In this document: positions 9,053 to 17,321 of the stretch, piece by piece | How positions within the stretch are numbered: position 1 is the first letter of the stretch | Layout of the letters: each line of letters starts with the position of its first letter | NCBI GenBank assembly: GCA_007124575.1 | Contig: SLEW01000199.1 | Location: 1 to 23,708, forward strand | Direction: 5' to 3' | Length of the DNA stretch: 23,708 nucleotides | Source: Bacteroidales bacterium | GTDB lineage: Bacteria > Bacteroidota > Bacteroidia > Bacteroidales > UBA7960 | Made by a program: the position numbers and the translations under genes | Notes under the pieces: model-generated | Database searches by the model: none | What the model was told of the DNA's origin: nothing | What the model saw: the letters and a program-made list of their open reading frames with translations, nothing else

Positions 9053-9505
9053 ATGTCCACACACGATATCATAAAGCAGTTTGAACCGCAACAGCACAAC
9101 TTGTTGCATATTCTGCATGCTTTGCAGGACGCTAACCCGGCCAATTACCTGACAGAAGAAGCATTGGAGCAGACAGCGCGGCATCTGGGTGTCACTAAAA
9201 GTTCGGTATATGGTGTAGCAAGGTACTACACCATGTTTAGCCTCAAGCCCCGCGGGAAGTTCATCATCAGGGTTTGTGCTTCAGCTGTTTGTGAGCTGCT
9301 GAAAGTAAATGAAGTGATTGAGGCACTGGAGGAGGAGTTGCAGATTAAAATTGGTGAAACCACAAAAGACGGCACGTTCACCGTCGAACAGAGTGAATGT
9401 CTGGGTCAGTGCCAGGAGGCGCCTTCCATGATGATTAATGACAAGGTGCATAACAACCTTGACCGCGGCCGTATCAGGAAGATCCTGCAGGAATACCGGA
9501 GCTGA
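9053..9505 (+). CDS. nuoE: NuoE-like [2Fe-2S] subunit of NAD-linked formate dehydrogenase
   Basis: 150 residues of the NuoE/24-kDa thioredoxin-like ferredoxin family. The [2Fe-2S] ligands are present as C75-x4-C80 (VCASAVCELL) and C116-x3-C120 (SECLGQC). The N-terminal helical bundle YLTEEALEQTARHLGV...VYGVARYYTMF is typical. The protein passes electrons between the flavin subunit and the iron-sulfur chain. The next genes are NuoF-like and formate dehydrogenase alpha, the same set as FdsG-FdsB-FdsA, and no membrane Nuo genes are present. The role is therefore inferred to be a cytoplasmic NAD+-dependent formate dehydrogenase rather than complex I; as far as I recall, many Bacteroidota nuo operons lack nuoEFG. 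Confidence 0.9.
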   Translation: MSTHDIIKQFEPQQHNLLHILHALQDANPANYLTEEALEQTARHLGVTKSSVYGVARYYTMFSLKPRGKFIIRVCASAVCELLKVNEVIEALEEELQIKIGETTKDGTFTVEQSECLGQCQEAPSMMINDKVHNNLDRGRIRKILQEYRS

Positions 9506-9541
9506 CGCTTCATCACCTGCTCGTTTGCTGACAATGGGATT

Positions 9542-9570
9542 CTCTGCGAATTCCTCTGCGGGCCTCTGCG
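9542..9570. repeat. Triple CTCTGCG short repeat
   Basis: CTCTGCG occurs at 9542-9548, 9554-9560 and 9564-9570, with start-to-start distances of 12 and 10 nt, followed by AGAAATCAACG. It fills most of the gap between nuoE and nuoF and reads like a mobile or dispersed intergenic element rather than coding DNA. Function unknown. Confidence 0.6.
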
Positions 9571-9622
9571 AGAAATCAACGTAATGACAGGGCTTGACTT
9601 GTCAAACCGAAATACAAACAAC

Positions 9623-10903
9623 ATGAACCAGGATAATAATCGCCATACCATGCAAATCAAGGAAACCAGGATTGTGTTAAAAAACGCCGGAAAAATCAAC
9701 CCGATGCGTATCGACGATTACACACAGGCCGGCGGATATGAAGGCTTGCGCAAAGCCTTGCAGATGAAGCCCACAAATGTAATTGATGAGTTGATGGATG
9801 CCGGATTGCGTGGTCGTGGTGGTGCAGGGTTCTCCACCGGCATGAAACAAAAGTTCACCAGCGAGTCATGCCAGCGTTGCCCGCAGCGTTATGTAGTGGT
9901 TAATGCCGACGAGGGGGAGCCGGGTACTTTCAAGGACCGTGTCATCATGGAACAGGATCCGCACTTATATCTCGAAGGCACCATCATTGCGGCCTATGCC
10001 ATCCAGGCAACCAAAGGGTTTATTTACATCCGTGCCGAGTATTACGATTCCATAAAAAAGACACGCAAGGCCATAGAAGATGCTTATAAGGCGGGCTTTC
10101 TCGGGAAAAACATCCTGGGGTCGGGTTTTGACTTTGACGTGGAAGTAAAGCTTGGTGCAGGGTCATACCTTTGCGGTGAAGAGCTCACCATGCTTGAATC
10201 GCTTGAGGGCAAGCGGGGGAACCCGCGCATCAAGCCCCCTTTCCCTGCTGAAAAAGGTGTTTTTGGTATGCCCACCCTGGTAAACAACGTGGAGACCCTG
10301 GCCAACGCCCCGATCATCATTGCCAATGGCAAAGAATGGTATCGCAAGCTGGGCACGGAACGCTCTCCCGGCACTAAGATCTTCACCATCAGCGGGCAGG
10401 TTAACAGGCCCGGTTATTATGAACTTCCCCTGGGTGTAAGTCTGAAGCAGCTCATAGACCTCGCCGGAGGAATGCGTAAGGGCAGGCCCTTCAAGGCAGC
10501 CTTGCTGGGAGGTGCTGCAGGCACTTTCGTGGATGCCTCCATGCTCGATGAGAAAATGACCTATGACAACCTCCGTGAAAAAGGTGCCACCCTGGGGTCC
10601 GGCGCCGTTATAGTCATGGCTGAAGGTGATCCGGTGTATGACATCCTCCACAACTGCCTGCGCTTCTTCAGACATGAGTCGTGCGGTAAGTGTGTCCCAT
10701 GCCGCGTGGGAACCACCCAGCTCGTAAGACAGGCAGATCAACTCAAAGCACCCGAAGGAAACAAGGAGGATCTCCTGAAACAAATGGTGCGGGAATCGGA
10801 GATCATGGCAGGCACCTCACTATGTCCTCTGGGTCAATCGCCCATACTGCCCCTGGAGTCGGCAGCACGGTACTTCAAAAAAGAACTATGCAACCCAGTG
10901 TAA
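9623..10903 (+). CDS. nuoF: NuoF-like NADH/FMN/[4Fe-4S] subunit of formate dehydrogenase
   Basis: 426 residues from the chosen ATG. The NADH and FMN binding regions are clear: GRGGAGFSTG (64-73), NADEGEPGTFKDR (about 95-107) and the GAGSYLCGEE to GMPTLVNNVET stretch (about 178-225). The N3-type [4Fe-4S] ligands are Cys354, Cys357 and Cys360 (ESCGKCVPCR) plus Cys401 (SLCPLGQS). It takes hydride to or from NAD(H) and exchanges electrons with the NuoE-like and alpha subunits. Start choice is uncertain: ATGs at 9584, 9623 and 9650 are in frame. 9584 abuts the CTCTGCG repeat and would add an Asn-rich tail, 9623 has an A-rich leader like its neighbours, and 9650 leaves the most family-like N-terminus. 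It lacks the extra N- and C-terminal ferredoxin domains of bifurcating HydB subunits. Confidence 0.9.
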   Translation: MNQDNNRHTMQIKETRIVLKNAGKINPMRIDDYTQAGGYEGLRKALQMKPTNVIDELMDAGLRGRGGAGFSTGMKQKFTSESCQRCPQRYVVVNADEGEPGTFKDRVIMEQDPHLYLEGTIIAAYAIQATKGFIYIRAEYYDSIKKTRKAIEDAYKAGFLGKNILGSGFDFDVEVKLGAGSYLCGEELTMLESLEGKRGNPRIKPPFPAEKGVFGMPTLVNNVETLANAPIIIANGKEWYRKLGTERSPGTKIFTISGQVNRPGYYELPLGVSLKQLIDLAGGMRKGRPFKAALLGGAAGTFVDASMLDEKMTYDNLREKGATLGSGAVIVMAEGDPVYDILHNCLRFFRHESCGKCVPCRVGTTQLVRQADQLKAPEGNKEDLLKQMVRESEIMAGTSLCPLGQSPILPLESAARYFKKELCNPV

Positions 10904-10917
10904 AACAAGATTAATAC

Positions 10918-10930
10918 ATTACCAGGTAAT
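10918..10930. promoter_or_regulatory. Short palindrome between nuoF and fdhA
   Basis: ATTACC-A-GGTAAT is a perfect 13-nt dyad 15 nt after the nuoF stop, in the 105-nt gap before fdhA. It could be a regulator half-site pair or chance; no T-tract follows, so a terminator is unlikely. Confidence 0.2.
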
Positions 10931-11008
10931 CACAACGCCATAAATCAGGAATCAGGGGCTCCCATCACGATACCCTTTTTGATGACACACAGATAATCAT
11001 AACCTACA

Positions 11009-13735
11009 ATGAGCAAACAAGTCAAATTTACCATAGACAATAAAGAAATACACGCAGCGGAGGGTGCCAACCTGCTGCAGGTAGCCAAAGACAATGACAT
11101 AGCCATACCACACCTTTGTTATCACAAAAAACTAAGTCCCACCGGCGCCTGTCGCCTGTGCATCGTGAAAGTGGAAGGGCAGCGTGGCATGGTAGCTTCC
11201 TGTGCCATACAGGCAAAGGAGGGCATGCAGGTCACAGCCTTTGACGATGAGCTGGAAGAGGCACGTAAATATCTGCTTGATTACCTGTTGTCGGAACACA
11301 ATGAGGACCATGACGGCACGTATGACGATGAGTTCCGGGAGCTGATCTTCCGTTACGGCCTGGACAAAAAGGAGCAGCGGCGCTTCCCCTCCATATGGAA
11401 AGAGCTTAACTACCCCATGGATGAGACCTCCCCCGTGCTTTCTTATGATGCCGCGAAATGCATCAAATGTTTTCGCTGCATCAAAGCCTGCGATGAGGTA
11501 CAGGGCAAAAATGTACTGTCTTTCACCAACAGGGGCATAACATCTTATATCATTGGAGGGTTTGACAAGTGGGATGAAAGCGAATGTGATGGCTGTGGCG
11601 AATGTATCCAGCTTTGCCCTACCGGTGCGATCGTGGAAAAGCCGCATCGCGATGAGCTCAGGCTTGATCAAAAAACCAGTAAAGTACAGACCACCTGCCC
11701 CTACTGCGGTGTAGGCTGTCAGCTGGAGCTGATGGTCCGGGACGGAAAGGTGGTGCGCAGCAACGGCGTGGAAGGCGTAAGCCCCAACGACGGTCGTTTG
11801 TGCATAAAAGGCCGCTTTGGATACGATTATGTGAACCACCCCGATCGCCTGACAACTCCGCTGATAAAAAAAGACGGAAAGTTTGTTGAGGCTTCGTGGG
11901 AGGAGGCCCTCGACCTTGTTGCCCGCAAGTTTAGCGAGATAAAAAAGCATCATGGCCGCAAGTCCCTGGCAGGATATGCCTCCGCCAAAACGACCAATGA
12001 AGACAATTACTTGTTTATGAAGCTGGTACGCATGGTGTTCGGCAACAACAACGTGGACTATTGCACCCGCCTTTGTCACGCGTCAACCGTAACAGCCATG
12101 CTCAGGTCCCTCGGCGACGGTGCAGGCAGCAACTCGATAGAAGACTATGAAACCAGCGACTGCATGCTGGTTACAGGAAACAACATGATAGAGACGCACC
12201 CCGTGACCGCAACCTTTGTAAAACATGCAGCACAGCGCAACGGGGCCAAAATAATCATCATTGACCCCAAGTGGACTCCCCTGGTAAAGGATGCACACAT
12301 CTGGCTTCAGCCAAAACTTGGAACAGACGTGGCCCTGTTGAACGGCATGTTAAGGGTCATTGTGAATGAAGACCTCATTGACCGCGACTTCATTAAAAAC
12401 CGTGTGGAAGGTGGCATGAAGTCCTACGATGAGCTTAAGACCCTGGTGGAAAAGTACACACCAGATTATGTTGAAGAGGTCACCGGCGTGCCGGCACACC
12501 TTATGCAGGAAGCTGCCCGCATCTATGCACAGGCCAGACAACCGCTGATAGCCACAGGCATGGGCTACAGCCAGCAGGTGACCGGAACCCATAATGTGTT
12601 CTGCCTCATAAACATGATGCTGATAACAGGTCAGATAGGACGCGACGGAGCAGGACTGAACCCGCCACGTGGACAAAATAACGTTCAGGGCGTATCTGAC
12701 GTGGGAGCGTCACCCTTTACCTATCCCGGTTATATCTCAGTAGAAGATGACGAAAACCGCCGCAAGGTGGCAAAGATATGGGGTGTGCATGAAGATGAAC
12801 TGGATGGAGAAAAAGGCTTGTCTACCGTGGAGATCATGCAGGCTGCCTACGAGAAAGAAATCAAAGGCATGTACATCATGGGTGAAAATCCCATGCTTAC
12901 AGACCCCAATCTTAACCATACCGAGGAAGCCATCAGGAAGCTGGACTTCCTCGTGGTTCAGGACATATTCCACACAGAAACGACCCCTTTTGCTGATGTC
13001 ATCCTGCCTGCCACGGCCTTTGCCGAATCGGAAGGCACTTATGTGAACAGCGACAGGCGTGTGCTCAGGGTGAGGAAGGCCGTGGACCCGCCAGGGCAAG
13101 CAAGGCAGGACTGGGAGATAGTAGCTGAGATAGCACGGCGCATGGGCAAGCCCATTGGAAACTACAAAAATGAAAGCGATATCTGGGATGAGATCGCACA
13201 GACAGCCCCGATTTTTGCCGGCATATCCTTCAACCGGCTGGAACACCATGGCATTCAGTGGCCATGCCCCGACAAAGATCATCCGGGAACGGCAACCCTG
13301 TTCAAAGAACGCTTCAATACTCCCAACGGACTTGGAAAGCTGCATCCTGTAGATTATGCAGAGCAGAGCGAAAAAGCCTCTGAGGAATATCCGCTGATCC
13401 TAAACACAGGACGCATTCTGTATCAGTATCATTCCTCCACGATGTCGCGCCGCAACAAAGCCCTGAACGACTTTGCCAACGAATCCTATGTACTCATAAA
13501 TCCGGCAGATGCCAGCAAACAAGGCATTTCTGACAAGCAAAAGGTAAAGGTAATCTCCCCAAGGGGTAAGATAGAAAACATCACCATAAAGATCAGCGAA
13601 GAGGTGCTCCCCGGCGAATTATTCATGCCGTTCCACTACGCAGAAGCACCCGTGAACAAGCTGACACGTGATGAGCTGGACCCCTATTCAAAAATTGCCC
13701 CGTTTAAATTGTCAGCGGTAAGAATCGAAAAGTAA
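11009..13735 (+). CDS. fdhA: Formate dehydrogenase alpha subunit (Mo/W-bis-MGD, cysteine type)
   Basis: 908 residues. An N-terminal plant-type [2Fe-2S] domain has ligands Cys37, 48, 51 and 65. Two [4Fe-4S] ferredoxin motifs follow: Cys151/154/157/161 (CIKCFRCIKAC) and Cys193/196/199/203 (CDGCGECIQLC). The molybdopterin enzyme begins with CPYCGVGC (Cys230/233/237) and Cys265 in RLCIKGRFG. The metal ligand is Cys356, followed by His357 in TRLCHAS, encoded by TGT at 12074-12076, so no selenocysteine is needed. The C-terminal ~130 residues (LILNTGRILYQYHSS) are the dinucleotide-binding barrel. It oxidises formate to CO2, or the reverse, with NAD(H) via the two upstream subunits, probably in the cytoplasm; no Tat signal is seen. 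Oddity: no Cys lies between 65 and 151, so the usual His-Cys3 N5-type cluster is missing. No fdhD or cofactor gene is in the window. Confidence 0.93.
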   Translation: MSKQVKFTIDNKEIHAAEGANLLQVAKDNDIAIPHLCYHKKLSPTGACRLCIVKVEGQRGMVASCAIQAKEGMQVTAFDDELEEARKYLLDYLLSEHNEDHDGTYDDEFRELIFRYGLDKKEQRRFPSIWKELNYPMDETSPVLSYDAAKCIKCFRCIKACDEVQGKNVLSFTNRGITSYIIGGFDKWDESECDGCGECIQLCPTGAIVEKPHRDELRLDQKTSKVQTTCPYCGVGCQLELMVRDGKVVRSNGVEGVSPNDGRLCIKGRFGYDYVNHPDRLTTPLIKKDGKFVEASWEEALDLVARKFSEIKKHHGRKSLAGYASAKTTNEDNYLFMKLVRMVFGNNNVDYCTRLCHASTVTAMLRSLGDGAGSNSIEDYETSDCMLVTGNNMIETHPVTATFVKHAAQRNGAKIIIIDPKWTPLVKDAHIWLQPKLGTDVALLNGMLRVIVNEDLIDRDFIKNRVEGGMKSYDELKTLVEKYTPDYVEEVTGVPAHLMQEAARIYAQARQPLIATGMGYSQQVTGTHNVFCLINMMLITGQIGRDGAGLNPPRGQNNVQGVSDVGASPFTYPGYISVEDDENRRKVAKIWGVHEDELDGEKGLSTVEIMQAAYEKEIKGMYIMGENPMLTDPNLNHTEEAIRKLDFLVVQDIFHTETTPFADVILPATAFAESEGTYVNSDRRVLRVRKAVDPPGQARQDWEIVAEIARRMGKPIGNYKNESDIWDEIAQTAPIFAGISFNRLEHHGIQWPCPDKDHPGTATLFKERFNTPNGLGKLHPVDYAEQSEKASEEYPLILNTGRILYQYHSSTMSRRNKALNDFANESYVLINPADASKQGISDKQKVKVISPRGKIENITIKISEEVLPGELFMPFHYAEAPVNKLTRDELDPYSKIAPFKLSAVRIEK

Positions 13736-13763
13736 CAGGTGACATCAACATCCAATAAATTCC

Positions 13764-13771
13764 TATTTTTG
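13764..13771 (+). promoter_or_regulatory. -7 element of the nad promoter
   Basis: TATTTTTG matches the Bacteroidota -7 consensus TAnnTTTG exactly. It is 29 nt after the fdhA stop and 80 nt before the nadA start, giving a leader of roughly 70 nt. The -33 region is poor (no TTG at the ideal spacing). Confidence 0.5.
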
Positions 13772-13851
13772 CACGTGTTATGCTAAACACCATGGCAGGC
13801 GGAGCAATTCATTCTGTCATTTGTGGAATATTTTTTGATTGGAGTTAATAT

Positions 13852-14760
13852 ATGACAGACAATTCATTTACCAGCCGCATCAAGGCTGCCAAAGAGGAAC
13901 TGGATGCCGTTATCCTGGCTCATTATTACCAGTTACCCGAAATACAAGAGGTTGCAGATCATGTAGGTGACTCTTTTGCCCTCAGTCGCCTGGCGGCGGA
14001 GCTTCCCCACAAGATCATTGTTTTCTGCGGGGTGGATTTCATGGCCGAGAGTGCCAAGCTGCTGAGCCCGGACAAAACCGTGCTGCTTCCTGTGAAACAT
14101 GCCGGCTGCCCCATGGCAGACATGGCCACGGACGCTGACGTCCGCAAAATGAAAGCACAGCACCCGGATGCAGCCGTGGTATCCTATGTGAATTCATCCA
14201 CTGCAGTGAAGGCAGTCAGTGACATATGCTGCACCTCTTCCAATGCCATTAAGGTGATCCGATCCCTCTCCCAGGAGAAGATCATTTTTGTACCTGACAA
14301 GAACCTGGGTGGATATGCCGCGGAACTGATCCCGGAAAAAACATTCATCCTCCACGATGGCTATTGCCCGCCCCACGAGGATGTGATGGCCATTGACGTT
14401 AAACTGGCAAGGGAACAACATCCGGATGCACAATTGCTGGTCCATCCCGAATGCCGGAAGGAAGTCAGGGACCAGGCCGATTTCATCGGCAGTACCGCAC
14501 AGATCATCAAATATGCCGGCTCCAGTGACCACGAGGCGTTCATCATCGGCACCGAACAGGGCATCCTGCATCCGCTTCAGACAGCCAACCCGGACAAAAC
14601 CTTTCACATGCTGACAGGCCATTTTATTTGCCCCAACATGAAAAAAACCACCTTGCAGCACCTCTATGAGAGCTTGCAGGAGAACAAGCACGTGATTGAA
14701 ATTGACGGGGAGATGGCTGAAAGGGCCCGCAAACCGCTCGAAAGAATGCTAAAATGTTAA
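13852..14760 (+). CDS. nadA: Quinolinate synthase NadA
   Basis: 302 residues, the compact form of the family. It condenses iminoaspartate with dihydroxyacetone phosphate to give quinolinate, using a [4Fe-4S] cluster that acts as a Lewis acid. By family comparison the three cluster ligands are Cys86 (HAGCPMADM), Cys172 (DGYCPPHED) and Cys260 (FICPNMKKT). Other signatures are AHYYQLPEIQEVADHVGDS near the N-terminus and VFCGVDFMAESAK (57-69). A good Shine-Dalgarno GGAG (13841-13844) sits 7 nt before the ATG, unusual for this window. It heads the nadA-nadB-nadC cluster, with an 88-nt gap to nadB. Confidence 0.96.
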   Translation: MTDNSFTSRIKAAKEELDAVILAHYYQLPEIQEVADHVGDSFALSRLAAELPHKIIVFCGVDFMAESAKLLSPDKTVLLPVKHAGCPMADMATDADVRKMKAQHPDAAVVSYVNSSTAVKAVSDICCTSSNAIKVIRSLSQEKIIFVPDKNLGGYAAELIPEKTFILHDGYCPPHEDVMAIDVKLAREQHPDAQLLVHPECRKEVRDQADFIGSTAQIIKYAGSSDHEAFIIGTEQGILHPLQTANPDKTFHMLTGHFICPNMKKTTLQHLYESLQENKHVIEIDGEMAERARKPLERMLKC

Positions 14761-14848
14761 TCACACAATAACAATGCCCGCATAACGACACCAAAACCCA
14801 CAAATGACCGCCTGATCCACATGCGGTGGACTGCTAACACTCTTACCT

Positions 14849-16378
14849 ATGCGCCGTTACATCTTCGATAAAGACCCGGGCACAATGCCATCCAAAAGCT
14901 ACGACGTGGTGATTGCCGGTGGCGGACTGGCAGGATTGTACGCGGCGCTTTCACTAGATAAGGAGCTTTCCTGTGCCATCCTGGTCAAAGATGAACTGTT
15001 TACCTGCAATTCTTCCTTGGCCCAGGGGGGCATTGCTGCCGTGATCCGGCCTGCTGACAACACGGAGAAACACCTGGAAGACACTCTGAGAGCAGCCAAA
15101 GGGCTTGCCAATGAAGAGCATGTGCGCCTGATGGTAGAAAATGGTCCTTCTGAGATCAAAAACCTGGCTGACCTGGGCGTAAGCTTTGACACAGGCCCCG
15201 GAGGTGATTTTTATACTACCAGGGAAGGCGGCCATACGGAGAAGCGTGTCCTGCATTGTGGCGGCGATGCCACCGGGGCACACATGATACAAACCCTCAT
15301 CCGTAAGGTGCAGGCCAAAACCAATGTTGACATCCTGGAAGACCGCTTCCTGCTCGATGTCCTCACCAACAGCGACAAACAGGCGTGTGGTGTGCTGCTT
15401 CTGCATGATGAGCCGGAGGTGTTATTTACTCCCCATGTAATTGTGGCAACCGGCGGCATAGGCCAGGTATACCAAAACACTACCAACCAGCCGGGGATCA
15501 CCGGCGACGGCATTGCCGCGGCTATCAGGGCCGGCGCCAAAACCAGGCACATGGAGTTTGTGCAGTTTCACCCAACTGCATTCTTTGATGCCGCAAAAGG
15601 AAAAACAGCCTTCCTGATATCAGAAGCCGTTCGCGGGGAAGGAGGCATCCTCCGCAACCATCAGGGAGAGGCATTTATGGAAAAGCATCATCCCATGAAA
15701 GACCTTGCACCACGCGATATCGTATCCCAGGCCATAGCCAGGGAGATGCAAAACGCCGGAGTGCCCCACGTCTTTCTTGACATTACCTCTCACAGCCGGG
15801 ATTTCCTGTCAAAACGCTTTCCGACCATTTTCGGAAACTGCAGGGATCACGGCATCGACATGTCGGAACAGCATGTTCCCGTGGCACCATCACAACACTA
15901 TATCATGGGAGGGATACATACCGACAGCTTTGGACGAAGCACTACCGAAGGACTATATGTTTGCGGAGAGGCAGCATGCACCGGTGTGCATGGTGCTAAC
16001 AGACTGGCAAGCAACTCCCTCCTCGAATGTCTCGTTTTTAGCCGGAGGTGTGCCGACCTTATCAATAAAGGAACCTTTCATCGCCATTCTGACGAAGCTT
16101 TGCCTGCAAATGATGACAAGCCAGGCTTTAAAGGCGACATCATGGCTATCCGCATGCAGATTAAAAGCCTTATGCAGACTCATGGCGGGATCGTAAAAAA
16201 CGAAAAAGGGCTGCAACAAGCCATTGCAGATATCAAAAAGCATACTGCACGGCTCGAAAGGGCCGGGCTGACCACCAGGACAGAGGCGGAGACATACAAC
16301 ATGGGCCTCATAGCCCTGGAAGTACTCATCGCGGCCCTTAAGCGGAAAGAAAGCGTTGGGGCCCATTACCGAACATAA
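14849..16378 (+). CDS. nadB: L-aspartate oxidase NadB
   Basis: 509 residues. It oxidises L-aspartate to iminoaspartate, the substrate of NadA, using FAD and O2 or fumarate. Visible features are the FAD dinucleotide motif VVIAGGGLAGLYAAL (about 20-34), SSLAQGGIAAVI (about 55), the catalytic-domain stretches QFHPTAFF (about 240) and GGIHTDSFGRST (about 354), and CGEAACTGVHGANRLASNSLLE (about 372). This is the succinate dehydrogenase/fumarate reductase flavoprotein fold with a helical C-terminal domain. An alternative ATG at 14885 (MPSKSYDVV) gives a more compact N-terminus; neither has a good ribosome site. A small hairpin (TCCAC/GTGGA, 14816-14830) lies just upstream. nadC starts 5 nt after the stop. 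Confidence 0.95.
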   Translation: MRRYIFDKDPGTMPSKSYDVVIAGGGLAGLYAALSLDKELSCAILVKDELFTCNSSLAQGGIAAVIRPADNTEKHLEDTLRAAKGLANEEHVRLMVENGPSEIKNLADLGVSFDTGPGGDFYTTREGGHTEKRVLHCGGDATGAHMIQTLIRKVQAKTNVDILEDRFLLDVLTNSDKQACGVLLLHDEPEVLFTPHVIVATGGIGQVYQNTTNQPGITGDGIAAAIRAGAKTRHMEFVQFHPTAFFDAAKGKTAFLISEAVRGEGGILRNHQGEAFMEKHHPMKDLAPRDIVSQAIAREMQNAGVPHVFLDITSHSRDFLSKRFPTIFGNCRDHGIDMSEQHVPVAPSQHYIMGGIHTDSFGRSTTEGLYVCGEAACTGVHGANRLASNSLLECLVFSRRCADLINKGTFHRHSDEALPANDDKPGFKGDIMAIRMQIKSLMQTHGGIVKNEKGLQQAIADIKKHTARLERAGLTTRTEAETYNMGLIALEVLIAALKRKESVGAHYRT

Positions 16379-16383
16379 CAGTC

Positions 16384-17217
16384 ATGAACCACTCCTTGCA
16401 CACCGATGAAATTATCAGACTTGCCCTGGCCGAAGATATTGGCACAGGCGATGTCACCACCCGAAGCGTGATCCCCGAAGGAAAAAAGATAAAGGGAAAG
16501 TTCACAGCTAAAGAAGATGGCATTGTATGCGGCCTTGAGGTTGCACAAAGGGTTTTTGGGTTTCTTGATGAGACCATTTGTTTCACGCCTGCAATAAGGG
16601 ATGGCGAAAAGGTTGCCGCTGGCAGGCTGATCGCTGAGATAGAGGGTCCCGCACACGGCATTCTTTCAGGGGAACGGGTAGCACTGAATTTTTTACAACG
16701 TCTCTCCGGCATCGCGACAAAAGCCGCGGATTATGCCGCAATGGTGGCAGGCACCAATGCCATCGTGGTAGACACACGAAAGACGACCCCGGGACTGAGA
16801 TGCCTGGAGAAATATGCAGTTAAGACAGGCGGGGCCGGCAATCACCGGATGAACCTGTCTGATGGCATCCTGATCAAAGATAACCATATCAAGGCAGCTG
16901 GCGGTATCAGCGCCGCTGTTAAAGCAGCCAGGGAAAACGCCCCCCGCATGCTGAAAATAGAAGTTGAAGCCGAAACACCCGAGGACGTTAAAGAAGCGTT
17001 AGAAGCCGGAGCAGACATCATCATGCTGGATAACATGGATGTGGCTACCATGAAAAAGGTGGTGGATATGATAGACGGCAAAGCTTTGGTGGAAGCCTCA
17101 GGGAATATGGACCGCAGGGATATCAGGGAGGTGGCCGCAACAGGCGTGGACATGATCTCCATAGGCGCCCTCTCACATAGCTCCAGAGCACTGGATATAA
17201 GCCTTAAGTTTGAATAG
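16384..17217 (+). CDS. nadC: Nicotinate-nucleotide diphosphorylase (carboxylating) NadC
   Basis: 277 residues, the normal size. It converts quinolinate and PRPP to nicotinate mononucleotide with loss of CO2, completing the de novo route begun by NadB and NadA. Family motifs: ALAEDIGTGDVTT near residue 15, ERVALNFLQRLSGIAT (about 99), DTRKTTPGLRCLEKYAV (about 129, with the Arg and Lys residues that bind quinolinate), GGAGNHRMNLSDGILIKDNH (about 147), IEVEAET (about 192), IIMLDNM (about 213) and EASGN. The 5-nt spacing from nadB implies a shared transcript. It is followed by a 104-nt gap facing the convergent dehydratase gene, in which no convincing terminator is seen. Confidence 0.96.
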   Translation: MNHSLHTDEIIRLALAEDIGTGDVTTRSVIPEGKKIKGKFTAKEDGIVCGLEVAQRVFGFLDETICFTPAIRDGEKVAAGRLIAEIEGPAHGILSGERVALNFLQRLSGIATKAADYAAMVAGTNAIVVDTRKTTPGLRCLEKYAVKTGGAGNHRMNLSDGILIKDNHIKAAGGISAAVKAARENAPRMLKIEVEAETPEDVKEALEAGADIIMLDNMDVATMKKVVDMIDGKALVEASGNMDRRDIREVAATGVDMISIGALSHSSRALDISLKFE

Positions 17218-17321
17218 CCATCATCTGACTGGTACAGAACTGCCTTGATAGCACGCTGTGGTGCATTTCATTCTGTTAATGTCTGCGCAGTCACCATGTA
17301 CCTGATAACAGAACTGCCATC

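Noticed and set aside
9542..9570. CRISPR-like array
   Set aside because: The repeats are only 7 nt with 3-5 nt between them, and no cas gene is present.
12074..12076. Selenocysteine codon in formate dehydrogenase
   Set aside because: The metal-ligand codon is TGT (Cys), not TGA, and no in-frame TGA occurs in the gene.
11132..12079. Long open frame (315 codons) on the minus strand
   Set aside because: Antisense to fdhA across its cluster motifs; no start context, no domain and no neighbour to support it.
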